Source: an uncultured Lachnospiraceae bacterium
Lineage (GTDB): Bacteria > Bacillota > Clostridia > Lachnospirales > Lachnospiraceae
Assembly: GCA_934317005.1 (NCBI GenBank)
Contig: CAKREB010000005.1
Coordinates: forward strand, 138,519 to 202,518
Length of the DNA: 64,000 nucleotides
Direction of reading: 5' to 3'
The notes beneath the pieces were generated by a model, which was given only the letters and a program-made list of their open reading frames with translations, did not search any database and was not told the DNA's origin. Shown piece by piece: positions 23,413 through 32,279 of this stretch (positions are counted from its first letter, which is position 1; the number at the start of each line of letters is the position of its first letter). The position numbers and the translations under genes are program-made.

Positions 23413-25722
23413 ATGGATATCAATCAGCAGATTGCTCAGGAACTGGATATCAAATTATGGCAGGTGGAGGCTACTGTCAAATTGATCGATGAGGGAAATA
23501 CAATCCCGTTTATTGCGCGTTATCGTAAGGAGGCGCATGGCTCTTTAAATGATGAACAGCTTCGAAATCTTCATGAGAGATTGGTTTATCTGCGAAATCT
23601 GGAAGAAAAGAAAGAACAGGTTTTGGCAAGCATTGAGGAACAGGGGAAACTGACAGAAGAGTTGAAGGCACAGATCGTAGCTGCGCAGACGCAGGTGTTG
23701 GTTGATGATCTGTACCGTCCATATCGTCCGAAGAGAAGAACGCGTGCAACGATCGCAAAGGAAAAGGGACTGGAAGGACTTGCATCCTTTATCATGGAGC
23801 AGAAGACGACAGAGCCTGTTTCAAAGGAAGCAGAGAAATATGTTTCTGCTGAAAAGGAAGTTTTGGATGTGCAGGCTGCCATTGACGGGGCAAAGGATAT
23901 CATTGCAGAAGAAATTTCTGACAATGCACAGCATCGCACATACATTCGAAATATTACGTTTGAAGAGGGACGTATCTTATCGACAGCAAAGGATGAAAAA
24001 GCACAGTCTGTCTATGAGATGTACTATGATTATCAGGAGCCGGTTAAGGAGATTGCCGGTCATCGCGTATTAGCGCTGAACCGTGGAGAAAAGGAAAAGT
24101 TTCTGGTTGTAAAGCTTGAGGCACCGGAGGAGAGAATCTTACAGTATCTAAAGAAAAAGCTTGTGACTAAGGAGAATGAATATACGGAAGCAATCTTATT
24201 GGAAGCAGCAGAGGACAGCTATAAGCGCCTGATTGCACCGGCAATCGAAAGAGAGATTCGCAATGACCTGACAGAAAAGGCAGAGGATGGTGCGATCAAG
24301 GTGTTTGGCAAGAACTTGGAACAGCTTCTGATGCAGCCACCGATTGCCGGAAAGACAGTTCTTGGCTGGGATCCGGCATTTCGTACCGGATGTAAGTTAG
24401 CCGTAGTTGATCCGACAGGAAAGGTGTTAGATACTACGGTAGTATATCCGACAGCTCCACAGAATAAGGTAGAAGAAACTAAGCGTGTTGTCAAAAAACT
24501 GATCGATCAGTATGACATTTCCCTGATCTCTGTGGGAAATGGAACGGCTTCGCGTGAATCAGAACAGATTATTGCAGAAATGTTGAAAGAAATTGCAAAA
24601 CCGGTGCAGTATATAATTGTAAATGAGGCAGGAGCATCTGTTTATTCTGCAAGTAAGCTTGCTACGGAAGAGTTTCCTAATTTTGATGTTGGTCAGAGAA
24701 GTGCTGCTTCCATTGCCAGAAGATTGCAGGATCCGCTGGCGGAACTGGTAAAGATTGATCCACAGTCAATCGGTGTCGGACAGTATCAGCATGATATGAA
24801 CCAGAAAAAGCTTTCAGAAACATTGTCCGGTGTGGTAGAAGACTGTGTGAATAAGGTTGGTGTGGATGTCAACACGGCATCTGCTTCTTTATTAGAATAT
24901 ATTGCGGGTATTTCAAAAGCAGTTGCCAAAAATATTGTTCTTTATCGTGAGGAAAATGGCAGATTTACCAGCAGAAAAGAGCTGTTAAAGGTGCCAAAGC
25001 TTGGACCGAAGGCATTTGAACAGTGCGCCGGCTTTATGAGAATTTTAAATGGAGATAATCCTTTGGATGCAACGAGTGTACATCCGGAATCCTACGCAGC
25101 TGCAAATGAACTTTTAGCAAAGCTTAAGCTTACGATGGAGGATGTGAAGAAGGTTCAGAGTGAGGCTGCAAAGCAGGCACAAAAGCCGAAGCAGGAGAAA
25201 AAGGAAAAGAAAAAAGAGTTTAATGTAAGAAATATGAACACAGCGTTTGGTGCTGCATTTGCAAAAGCATTTGGTGACTCAGGAATTTCACTTGACGAGA
25301 CACCGAAGAAGCAAGGTAAGAAAGCTTCTGGTCTGGCACAGCGCGTAAAAGATAAGAAAGCAATGGCAGCAGAGCTTGGTATCGGTGAGATCACCTTAGA
25401 AGATATCTTAAAGGAACTTGAAAAGCCGGCACGAGATCCGCGTGATGAAATGCCAAAGCCGATTCTTCGTACCGATGTTTTGGAAATGAAGGATCTGAAA
25501 GAGGGCATGATATTAAAGGGAACAGTGCGAAATGTTATTGATTTTGGTGCGTTTGTAGATATCGGGGTTCATCAGGATGGTCTGGTACACATTTCCCAGC
25601 TTTCCGATAAAAAGTTTGTGAAACATCCGTTAGAGGTTGTGAGCGTCGGAGATATTGTAGACGTAAAGGTTATGAGCGTTGATCTGCAAAAGCAGAGGAT
25701 TCAGTTGACGATGAAGCTGTAG
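23413..25722 (+). CDS. tex: Tex-like S1 RNA-binding protein
   Basis: Conserved nucleic-acid-binding scaffold of the Tex/Spt6 family, implicated in transcription and RNA metabolism. The 769 residues follow the family order: N-terminal helical bundle (INQQIAQELDIKLWQVEATV), a YqgF/RNase H-like domain (VLGWDPAFRTGCKLAVVD), helix-hairpin-helix motifs (NTASASLLEYIAGIS), a Lys-rich charged insert near 590-620 and a C-terminal S1 domain (about 697-769, GTVRNVIDFGAFVDIG). GGAGG precedes ATG 23413. It stands alone between the lysC terminator and the sulfotransferase-like gene. Confidence 0.95.
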   Translation: MDINQQIAQELDIKLWQVEATVKLIDEGNTIPFIARYRKEAHGSLNDEQLRNLHERLVYLRNLEEKKEQVLASIEEQGKLTEELKAQIVAAQTQVLVDDLYRPYRPKRRTRATIAKEKGLEGLASFIMEQKTTEPVSKEAEKYVSAEKEVLDVQAAIDGAKDIIAEEISDNAQHRTYIRNITFEEGRILSTAKDEKAQSVYEMYYDYQEPVKEIAGHRVLALNRGEKEKFLVVKLEAPEERILQYLKKKLVTKENEYTEAILLEAAEDSYKRLIAPAIEREIRNDLTEKAEDGAIKVFGKNLEQLLMQPPIAGKTVLGWDPAFRTGCKLAVVDPTGKVLDTTVVYPTAPQNKVEETKRVVKKLIDQYDISLISVGNGTASRESEQIIAEMLKEIAKPVQYIIVNEAGASVYSASKLATEEFPNFDVGQRSAASIARRLQDPLAELVKIDPQSIGVGQYQHDMNQKKLSETLSGVVEDCVNKVGVDVNTASASLLEYIAGISKAVAKNIVLYREENGRFTSRKELLKVPKLGPKAFEQCAGFMRILNGDNPLDATSVHPESYAAANELLAKLKLTMEDVKKVQSEAAKQAQKPKQEKKEKKKEFNVRNMNTAFGAAFAKAFGDSGISLDETPKKQGKKASGLAQRVKDKKAMAAELGIGEITLEDILKELEKPARDPRDEMPKPILRTDVLEMKDLKEGMILKGTVRNVIDFGAFVDIGVHQDGLVHISQLSDKKFVKHPLEVVSVGDIVDVKVMSVDLQKQRIQLTMKL

Positions 25723-25819
25723 CAGAGTATTAAAAACAGGATAAGCATAAGAGAAAAAGCGTATGTCAGGCGCACGGATGATACGCGGCAAAGTAAAGTG
25801 TGCAGAAATGAGGATGATT

Positions 25820-27382
25820 ATGGGATTCTTTCAAAAATATTTTGTGAATGTCAGGCGGGGAACGAAGATAACGTACAGCGAGAGTGATCTTCGAAAGCTG
25901 GATAGAGATTATGAGAAGGAAGTTATGGCAGAGGGGCCGAGAAGAATCCGTTCAGCCTTTCGAAAAGTACCACAGCAGGCATATTTATCACAGACGCGTG
26001 ATTATGCCTTTGAAAAGATACTGGATAGACATTTGTATACCTTTCAACATCTGTTAGTGATACCAAACCCATATGATGTTGTGAAACAGTCAGCACTTTT
26101 ATTATTTAATTCATCGAAGGAAACAAAGATCCGTTATCGTGTGATCGGAGATACACCGGAGGCTGACTTCATAGCGGAAACAGAATATACGAAAAGACAT
26201 CGTGTCCCTGTTTTGGGGCTCTATCTGGAGCGTAATAACAGGGTGGAGCTTGAGATGATAGATACAGAGGGGACAGTGATCAAGCGCCGTATGCTTCGTC
26301 TGTATGTATCAGATACACCTGCAAAGTTAAAAGATTTAAAAATTGAGCAGCAGGACAAAAAAATGTCATATTTTTCCTTTATTCTATTAAACGGAGCGTC
26401 GTATAGTCCATTTGCCATCGATCGCAATGGAGCAATCCGTTATTCGATTCAGCTTTGGACAACGAATGTTGGCATGCTTCCGCTTGCCAATGGTCATTTT
26501 CTGTACGAAGACAGAACAGCGAACCGTATGAATGGAATCGGTCAGATCAAATCCTGCAGATTTCATGAAATGGACTATTTGGGACGTGTATACCGGACAT
26601 TTTTGATTGATTATTCTGTGTTAAATGTGGTAGCGCAGTATGGAGAACTGTTATATCTTCGTGTTTCCTGCGGAGAGGACGAGAGTCAGAGAAAGATTAT
26701 TGAACTGAATCTGACAAGCGGTGAAGTAAAAGAAATGCAGAAGCTTCCGAAAAAGACAGAAGAAACCTCAGACAGAGGAACTGCGTTTATCGATGTAGCA
26801 GGAAGAATGGACAAGGATTTCCGGGATGGCTCAGATAACAGAGTTCATTCGACAGATGACAAGTGTATCCTTTCATGCAGCAATGTGGAGCAGTCAGGTG
26901 TAGAAGGCAAGAAGGCAGAGCTGGTAGAAACAGACATGGCAGGCAATGTGATGACGAAAAGGCTGGTTAATAAAGCCGCCAATAAAGTATGGCTGTTTAA
27001 ACCGGATATTCTGGAGTTTTGTAAACCGATTCCATTCTCTCACGATGTTTTGTTTGGGACGATCACATCGCCGGAAGTATTTACGGGGGAACTTCCGCCT
27101 GAAAAGGATGAACCGATCAATCGGGCCTATTTTGGCAATGTACGTTTATGTGATGATCTGTTTATCGGATATATTCTTCCGGGAAGAGTATCGCGTATTT
27201 ATCTGGCAGGCAAGAAGCATTGTTATGTTCAAGACTATACAGGTATGAAAATTATAGGAAAAAGCCGTTTTCCGATGGCAATATCACTGACGGGACTTGC
27301 AAAAGACGAATATAGTGTTTTGGTTGAAAGCCGGGATGTTGTGCATCGATTGAAAAATGATATCAGAGTAGTAGAAGAGTAA
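25820..27382 (+). CDS. Arylsulfotransferase (ASST)-like protein, cytoplasmic
   Basis: Protein of 520 residues resembling bacterial aryl-sulfate sulfotransferase. An N-terminal Ig-like region ends in RHRVPVLGLYLERNNRVEL, close to the ASST signature H-x-I-P-I-L-G-L-Y-P. A beta-propeller follows (NGAIRYSI, NGHFLYEDR, FHEMDYLGRV, VHSTDDKCILSCS), with a histidine in the last at about the position of an ASST catalytic histidine. I see no signal peptide, whereas classical AssT is periplasmic. ATG 25820 is preferred because of the GAGG before it. The gene is followed after 72 bases by cysD and cysNC, so it sits in a sulfate-activation operon. True substrate is unknown. Confidence 0.65.
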   Translation: MGFFQKYFVNVRRGTKITYSESDLRKLDRDYEKEVMAEGPRRIRSAFRKVPQQAYLSQTRDYAFEKILDRHLYTFQHLLVIPNPYDVVKQSALLLFNSSKETKIRYRVIGDTPEADFIAETEYTKRHRVPVLGLYLERNNRVELEMIDTEGTVIKRRMLRLYVSDTPAKLKDLKIEQQDKKMSYFSFILLNGASYSPFAIDRNGAIRYSIQLWTTNVGMLPLANGHFLYEDRTANRMNGIGQIKSCRFHEMDYLGRVYRTFLIDYSVLNVVAQYGELLYLRVSCGEDESQRKIIELNLTSGEVKEMQKLPKKTEETSDRGTAFIDVAGRMDKDFRDGSDNRVHSTDDKCILSCSNVEQSGVEGKKAELVETDMAGNVMTKRLVNKAANKVWLFKPDILEFCKPIPFSHDVLFGTITSPEVFTGELPPEKDEPINRAYFGNVRLCDDLFIGYILPGRVSRIYLAGKKHCYVQDYTGMKIIGKSRFPMAISLTGLAKDEYSVLVESRDVVHRLKNDIRVVEE

Positions 27383-27454
27383 GAAGTAAACGAAATGAGA
27401 CAAATATTTTTCTTCCATTCACAGCAGGGATATCCGGCAGAGAATGGAGGAAAG

Positions 27455-28354
27455 ATGAAGCAGTTATCCCATTTACAAAAATTGGAGGCGGAAGCAATCT
27501 ATATTATTCGTGAGGTAGCCGCCGAATGTGAAAAACCGGTCATGTTGTATTCAATAGGCAAGGACAGCTCTGTTATGCTGCACTTAGCCCTGAAGGCGTT
27601 TTATCCGGAAAAGCCGCCATTTCCATTCATGCATATTGACACGACATGGAAATTTAAGGAAATGATAGCGTTTCGGGATCATATTGCAAAAAAATATGGC
27701 TTAGACATGATTGTTTACACAAACGAAGAAGGGGTTCGACAGGGGATAAATCCGTTTGATCACGGTTCTGCTTACACAGACATTATGAAAACGCAGGCAC
27801 TGAAGCAGGCGTTAACCAAGTATGGCTTTACGGCTGCCTTTGGTGGTGGCCGGCGTGATGAAGAAAAGTCGCGTGCGAAGGAAAGAATCTTTTCTTTCCG
27901 AAATGCCGAGCAGGCATGGGACCCGAAAAATCAGCGCCCTGAAATGTGGAAATTATACAATACGAAAATCTTTAAGGGAGAGAGTATTAGAGTATTCCCT
28001 CTTTCTAACTGGACAGAGAAGGATATCTGGCAGTATATCAGACAGGAAAACATTGAAATTGTTCCTCTCTATTTTGCAAAAGAGCGGCCGGTTGTGTATC
28101 GTGATGGCAATATTATCATGGTAGACGATGACAGAATGCGGCTTTTGCCCGGTGAAAAGGTACAGAATAAAATGATCCGTTTCCGGACATTAGGCTGTTA
28201 TCCTCTGACCGGTGGTGTGGAATCGACAGCTGTAACACTTGATGAGATTATTGATGAAACGTTAAGTGCCGTATCTTCAGAGCGGACAAGCCGTGTTATA
28301 GACAATGAAGCAGCAGGTAGTATGGAGAGAAGAAAGAGAGAGGGATATTTTTAA
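27455..28354 (+). CDS. cysD: Sulfate adenylyltransferase small subunit CysD
   Basis: PP-loop ATP pyrophosphatase-fold subunit that forms adenosine phosphosulfate (APS) from sulfate and ATP. The signature YSIGKDSSVMLHLALKAF is followed by HIDTTWKF, FGGGRRDEEKSRAKERIFSF and LSNWTEKDIWQYI, all typical. Length (299 residues) matches the family from ATG 27455, which has GGAGG before it; the frame is open 20 codons further upstream without a better site. Its TAA overlaps the ATG of cysNC. Confidence 0.97.
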   Translation: MKQLSHLQKLEAEAIYIIREVAAECEKPVMLYSIGKDSSVMLHLALKAFYPEKPPFPFMHIDTTWKFKEMIAFRDHIAKKYGLDMIVYTNEEGVRQGINPFDHGSAYTDIMKTQALKQALTKYGFTAAFGGGRRDEEKSRAKERIFSFRNAEQAWDPKNQRPEMWKLYNTKIFKGESIRVFPLSNWTEKDIWQYIRQENIEIVPLYFAKERPVVYRDGNIIMVDDDRMRLLPGEKVQNKMIRFRTLGCYPLTGGVESTAVTLDEIIDETLSAVSSERTSRVIDNEAAGSMERRKREGYF

Positions 28355-30180
28355 TGCAGAGTTTATTAAAATTTATTACATGTGGCAGTGTAGATGATGG
28401 AAAGTCTACGCTGATCGGTCATATGCTGTACGATGCCAAGTTAATCTTTGCAGATCAGGAAAAAGCATTGGAGTTAGATAGTAAAGTAGGAAGCAATGAC
28501 GGGAAAATGGACTATTCCCTTCTGTTAGACGGTCTGATGGCAGAGCGCGAGCAGGGAATCACGATAGATGTTGCATATCGGTATTTTACAACAGAAAAGC
28601 GAAGCTTTATCGTTGCCGATACACCGGGACATGAAGAATACACCAGAAATATGGCGGTTGGAGCATCTTTTGCCGATCTTGCCGTTATTTTGGTAGATGC
28701 AACAAAGGGACTGTTGCTGCAGACAAAACGTCATACGCGCATCTGCGCCCTGATGGGGATTAAGCATGTGGTCTATGCAATCAACAAAATGGATCTTGCT
28801 GAGTATGATCAGACGACTTACGAGCAGATCTGTGAGCAGATTAAGGAGATGACAAGAGAGTATTCGTTTCAGTCATTCTATAGCATTCCAGTGTCTGCGA
28901 CAGTAGGAGATAATATTACAACCGCTTCTGTACATATGTCATGGTATACCGGAAAGACGCTTTTAGCATATCTGGAAGAGATTGATATAGAAGATGAGCA
29001 GGATACAGAGGGATTTGCACTGCCTATTCAGCGTGTCAGCAGACCAAATCATTCCTTCCGCGGCTTTCAGGGACAGGTAGAGGTTGGTGAAGTCTTTGTG
29101 GGAGATGAGGTCACGATACTGCCAAATGATACGAAAGCCAAAGTGACAGCTATTTCCAACATGGATCAGCAGGCAGACAGTGCATGGAAGGGACAGGCAG
29201 TGACTGTTCAGCTTGATCGTGAGATTGATGTGTCCAGAGGATGTGTTATGGTGCGTGATCTGTCTGTTTATGTGGGGAAGATGTTTACGGCAAAGCTTTT
29301 ATGGATGGATGATGTGAAGCTTGTTGAGGGCAAAAGCTACTATTTGAAGCTTGGCACGCAGATGGTTCCTGCTACTGTCATGAAGATCAAATACCAGATT
29401 GATGTCAATACAGGACAGCAGATCCGGACAGAAAAGCTGTTTAAAAATGAAATTGCTGTCTGCGACATTAGTTGCTCGGAATCTATTGCGTTTACAGCAT
29501 TTAAAGACCATAAGGAGCTTGGTGGGTTTATTCTGATCGATCGTCTTACCAATATGACTTCTGCCTGTGGTATCGTAGAGCATATGCTGCGAAGAGAAGG
29601 AAATCTTACCTGGCATGCGATGGACGTGACAAGAGAGTTAAGAGCACAGCAAAAGGGGCAGACACCAAAGACTATCTGGCTTACGGGGTTATCAGGGTCA
29701 GGAAAGTCAACGTTAGTAAATGAATTGGAAAAACGTCTTTATGCAGACGGAAAACATACGATGGTTCTGGATGGCGATAATGTCCGCATGGGACTAAACA
29801 AAAATCTTGGTTTTAAAGAGGCAGATCGTATTGAAAATATCCGTCGTGTTTCCGAGGTCGCAAAATTAATGAACGATGCCGGTTTGATCGTGTTAACTTC
29901 CTTTATTTCTCCATTTGTGCGTGACCGCCGTAGTGCCAGAGAGGTGATCGGGGAAGAAAATTTCATTGAGATCTATGTGGCAACACCGCTCGAAGAGTGC
30001 GAAAAAAGAGATGTAAAAGGTTTGTATCAAAAGGCAAGAAAAGGCGAAATTCCAAACTTTTCCGGAATCTCCAGTCCGTATGAAGCGCCCGAAAAACCGG
30101 AGATCGTGGTTGATACGACCGGTCAGTCTATCGAAGAATCTGTCGAATATCTCATTACACAGTTGAAAAAATATTTATAA
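28354..30180 (+). CDS. cysNC: Bifunctional CysN GTPase / CysC adenylylsulfate kinase
   Basis: Fusion of the GTPase subunit of sulfate adenylyltransferase with APS kinase, 608 residues, as in NodQ. The GTPase part has GSVDDGKSTLIGHML, DTPGHEEYTRNM and NKMD, plus EF-Tu-like beta barrels. From about residue 435 the APS kinase domain shows GLSGSGKSTLVNELEKRL, DGDNVRMGLNKNLGF and FISPFVRDRRSAR. With CysD it makes PAPS. No PAPS or APS reductase and no sulfite reductase are nearby, so the PAPS may serve sulfation instead of reduction; that is inference from context. Confidence 0.97.
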   Translation: MQSLLKFITCGSVDDGKSTLIGHMLYDAKLIFADQEKALELDSKVGSNDGKMDYSLLLDGLMAEREQGITIDVAYRYFTTEKRSFIVADTPGHEEYTRNMAVGASFADLAVILVDATKGLLLQTKRHTRICALMGIKHVVYAINKMDLAEYDQTTYEQICEQIKEMTREYSFQSFYSIPVSATVGDNITTASVHMSWYTGKTLLAYLEEIDIEDEQDTEGFALPIQRVSRPNHSFRGFQGQVEVGEVFVGDEVTILPNDTKAKVTAISNMDQQADSAWKGQAVTVQLDREIDVSRGCVMVRDLSVYVGKMFTAKLLWMDDVKLVEGKSYYLKLGTQMVPATVMKIKYQIDVNTGQQIRTEKLFKNEIAVCDISCSESIAFTAFKDHKELGGFILIDRLTNMTSACGIVEHMLRREGNLTWHAMDVTRELRAQQKGQTPKTIWLTGLSGSGKSTLVNELEKRLYADGKHTMVLDGDNVRMGLNKNLGFKEADRIENIRRVSEVAKLMNDAGLIVLTSFISPFVRDRRSAREVIGEENFIEIYVATPLEECEKRDVKGLYQKARKGEIPNFSGISSPYEAPEKPEIVVDTTGQSIEESVEYLITQLKKYL

Positions 30181-30196
30181 CGTGTTATGATACTAA

Positions 30197-30285
30197 CATA
30201 TAAACATATTAACAAAGTATGTTTATATGAAAAAGGTGCATAGATGCTTTCTGTCTGCCTGTAAATTATGGTGGCAGACAGAAAG
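30197..30285. promoter_or_regulatory. Two adjacent inverted repeats between cysNC and the chromate-type transporter
   Basis: A perfect 12-bp inverted repeat CATATAAACATA/TATGTTTATATG (30197-30208 and 30218-30229) is followed by a perfect 13-bp one, CTTTCTGTCTGCC/GGCAGACAGAAAG (30247-30259 and 30273-30285). Neither has a T run, so both look like operators or leader hairpins and not terminators. Confidence 0.6.
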
Positions 30286-30357
30286 ATAAGATACACGGAA
30301 AGACAGGAGATGTGGGCGATGGAGCAGATATGCATTGGAGGACAGGAGACACAGGCA

Positions 30358-31815
30358 ATGGAAAAAAGAAAGAGTGGACAGAGCAAATTATATGCTGCCA
30401 TGCTAAAGATTGGTTTTATTGGTTTTGGTGGCGGCAGTGCATTGATTCCGGTTATTGAGCAGGAAGTGGTAGATCAGCAGAAGCTGGTTTCTAAGGAGGA
30501 TTATGATAAGGATGTGATCGTAGCAAGTATCACACCGGGGGCTCTTCCGATGGAGATTGCGGCCGGAATTGGAAAACAGTGTTATGGCATCAAAGGAATG
30601 TTTGGTGCTGCCCTTGCAATGTCTTTTCCGGGTGCGTTATTGACACTTTTGTTTCTTACGGTGCTCAATGCGGTAGAAAATGTTGCTCTGCATCAGATTT
30701 CTTTTTTGTCGATCGGACTTACGGCATTTATATCCTGCATGCTGACAGGTTATATCATCAAGACGATAAAGGAAGCATTTCATGCTACAAGACGGCAGGC
30801 GGTTTTTACAGTATCTCTTATTGTTGGTGTTATCATTTTAACAATCGGAAAAAGCCTGTATCAGATGCTTGGACTAAACATGGAACCAGTGTTTGCCCTT
30901 TCTACCATTCAGGTACTTGCACTGGCATTTTTTATTGTATTTTATACAAGAGGTGTCTTTAATCTGGTTAATATTCCGGTCACGGCTGTACTTGTAGCAT
31001 TATTCTTATGCTCACATGGCAATATGCATCTGATACAGAATAAATGGGTAGATCTGGCAGTCAATACGGCAATGATCGCTTTGGCGTCCTGGGGATTTTT
31101 AAGAAGCTTGTTTCAGGAAGAAACTAAAAAGGTGTCCGGAAAAAAGCTAGGCAGAGAAGTTGGCAGTTGGATTTTATTTGCGGTAATATGTGCTTTGCCG
31201 GCACTCTGGGTGACAAAGGACAGTCTGTTTTTTATGCTTCGCGGTATCTTTTCTTCTCTGATCTCTTTTGGTGGAGGAGATGCGTACCTGATCGTAGCGG
31301 ATGGTCTGATGGTAGATACCGGAATGATCACAGAAGATATTTTTTATGGAAAGATCGTACCGATGGTAAATCTTTTGCCGGGTTCCATCTTATGTAAGAC
31401 TTTGACCGGTATAGGATATTATATCGGATATGCTGTAGGAAACAGTCATATTAACGGGGTTTTTCTGGCAATTTTGGGATATGCAAGCAGTGTGGCAGCC
31501 TCCGGTGGAGTGTTCTGCCTGGGACATTATGTATTCCAGAGATTTAAGAATTTAAATATTTTTCTTCTATTATCCAAAATGATCAAACCAATCATCTCAG
31601 GACTTTTGGTTACAGTTATCCTGTCGCTGATACGTCAGAGCGCAGCAGTAGAAGTGTCAGCCGGCATGGGAGCAGGTGCTTCTCTTGGCGTGATGCTTGT
31701 AACCTATTTAATTGGTATGACATTAATATGGAAGAAGAAATGCTCCAATGCCGTTGTTGTAGGCACATCAGCCGTATTTTCACTGATTGCATGCAACATA
31801 CTGGCTTTGCTGTAA
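30358..31815 (+). CDS. Chromate transporter (CHR) family, two-domain protein
   Basis: Polytopic membrane protein of about 485 residues built from two homologous CHR halves. Each half carries the family glycine motif: GFIGFGGGSALIPVIEQE near the N-terminus and LISFGGGDAYLIVADGL in the second half. Family members such as ChrA export chromate, a sulfate analogue; several have no proven substrate. Its position directly after the sulfate-activation genes suggests an oxyanion such as sulfate, but this is inference. I prefer ATG 30358 (GGAG nine bases upstream), with upstream in-frame ATGs at 30319 and earlier as alternatives. A terminator follows at 31884. Confidence 0.85.
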   Translation: MEKRKSGQSKLYAAMLKIGFIGFGGGSALIPVIEQEVVDQQKLVSKEDYDKDVIVASITPGALPMEIAAGIGKQCYGIKGMFGAALAMSFPGALLTLLFLTVLNAVENVALHQISFLSIGLTAFISCMLTGYIIKTIKEAFHATRRQAVFTVSLIVGVIILTIGKSLYQMLGLNMEPVFALSTIQVLALAFFIVFYTRGVFNLVNIPVTAVLVALFLCSHGNMHLIQNKWVDLAVNTAMIALASWGFLRSLFQEETKKVSGKKLGREVGSWILFAVICALPALWVTKDSLFFMLRGIFSSLISFGGGDAYLIVADGLMVDTGMITEDIFYGKIVPMVNLLPGSILCKTLTGIGYYIGYAVGNSHINGVFLAILGYASSVAASGGVFCLGHYVFQRFKNLNIFLLLSKMIKPIISGLLVTVILSLIRQSAAVEVSAGMGAGASLGVMLVTYLIGMTLIWKKKCSNAVVVGTSAVFSLIACNILALL

Positions 31816-31883
31816 TATAACAGTAATACATTTAATCCGCAAAGAAATGTCAAAAAGACACGCGGTTTCATATGGAAAAGGGT

Positions 31884-31916
31884 AAAAGAGAGTGCTCACA
31901 CAAGCATTCTCTTTTT
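31884..31916 (+). terminator. Intrinsic terminator after the CHR transporter
   Basis: A 13-bp stem with one G-U pair (AAAAGAGAGTGCT with AGCATTCTCTTTT) is followed by T residues. The gap 31816-32279 contains this, two TATAGGAAA motifs and the promoter of the next gene; no other gene is visible in it. Confidence 0.88.
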
Positions 31917-31918
31917 GA

Positions 31919-31951
31919 TTTATAGGAAACTCTTTCTTGCGTTATAGGAAA
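31919..31951. repeat. Two copies of a post-terminator motif TTTATAGGAAA
   Basis: TTTATAGGAAAC starts at 31919, two bases after the T run, and TTATAGGAAACC starts at 31942. The second forms a small palindrome ATAGGAAACCTAT. The same motif follows four other terminators in this window. Confidence 0.6.
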
Positions 31952-32049
31952 CCTATCAAAACATGGCGTTTCTTTTAAAACCATTGTATGAAGTGCACAT
32001 AAAATAAAAGTTATAAGTATGAAAATTGTGTAAAATGCAATATAAGCTA

Positions 32050-32077
32050 TTGAAAAACAGAAGATATATAGTATAAT
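32050..32077 (+). promoter_or_regulatory. Probable vegetative promoter of the fucO-like gene
   Basis: TTGAAA and a consensus TATAAT are spaced by 16 bases, giving a leader of about 195 bases before the coding start. The long leader contains a further T-rich stretch but no riboswitch that I recognise. Confidence 0.6.
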
Positions 32078-32279
32078 ATAACTATAAGTTTTGGAAAGTT
32101 CAGTAGAAAAATATAAAATAATACTAACTTGATACTTTTATCATAACGGTATGCTTGAAGTTGTTATGCGATTGAAACCCTTATAATTTTATTTTTGGCA
32201 TAAAGCTTGTCTGTTAAAGACAGTGTTTTCTTCTTAGGCATAGAGTTATGAATTACTACAAAAGGAGGCTTTTTAATTT

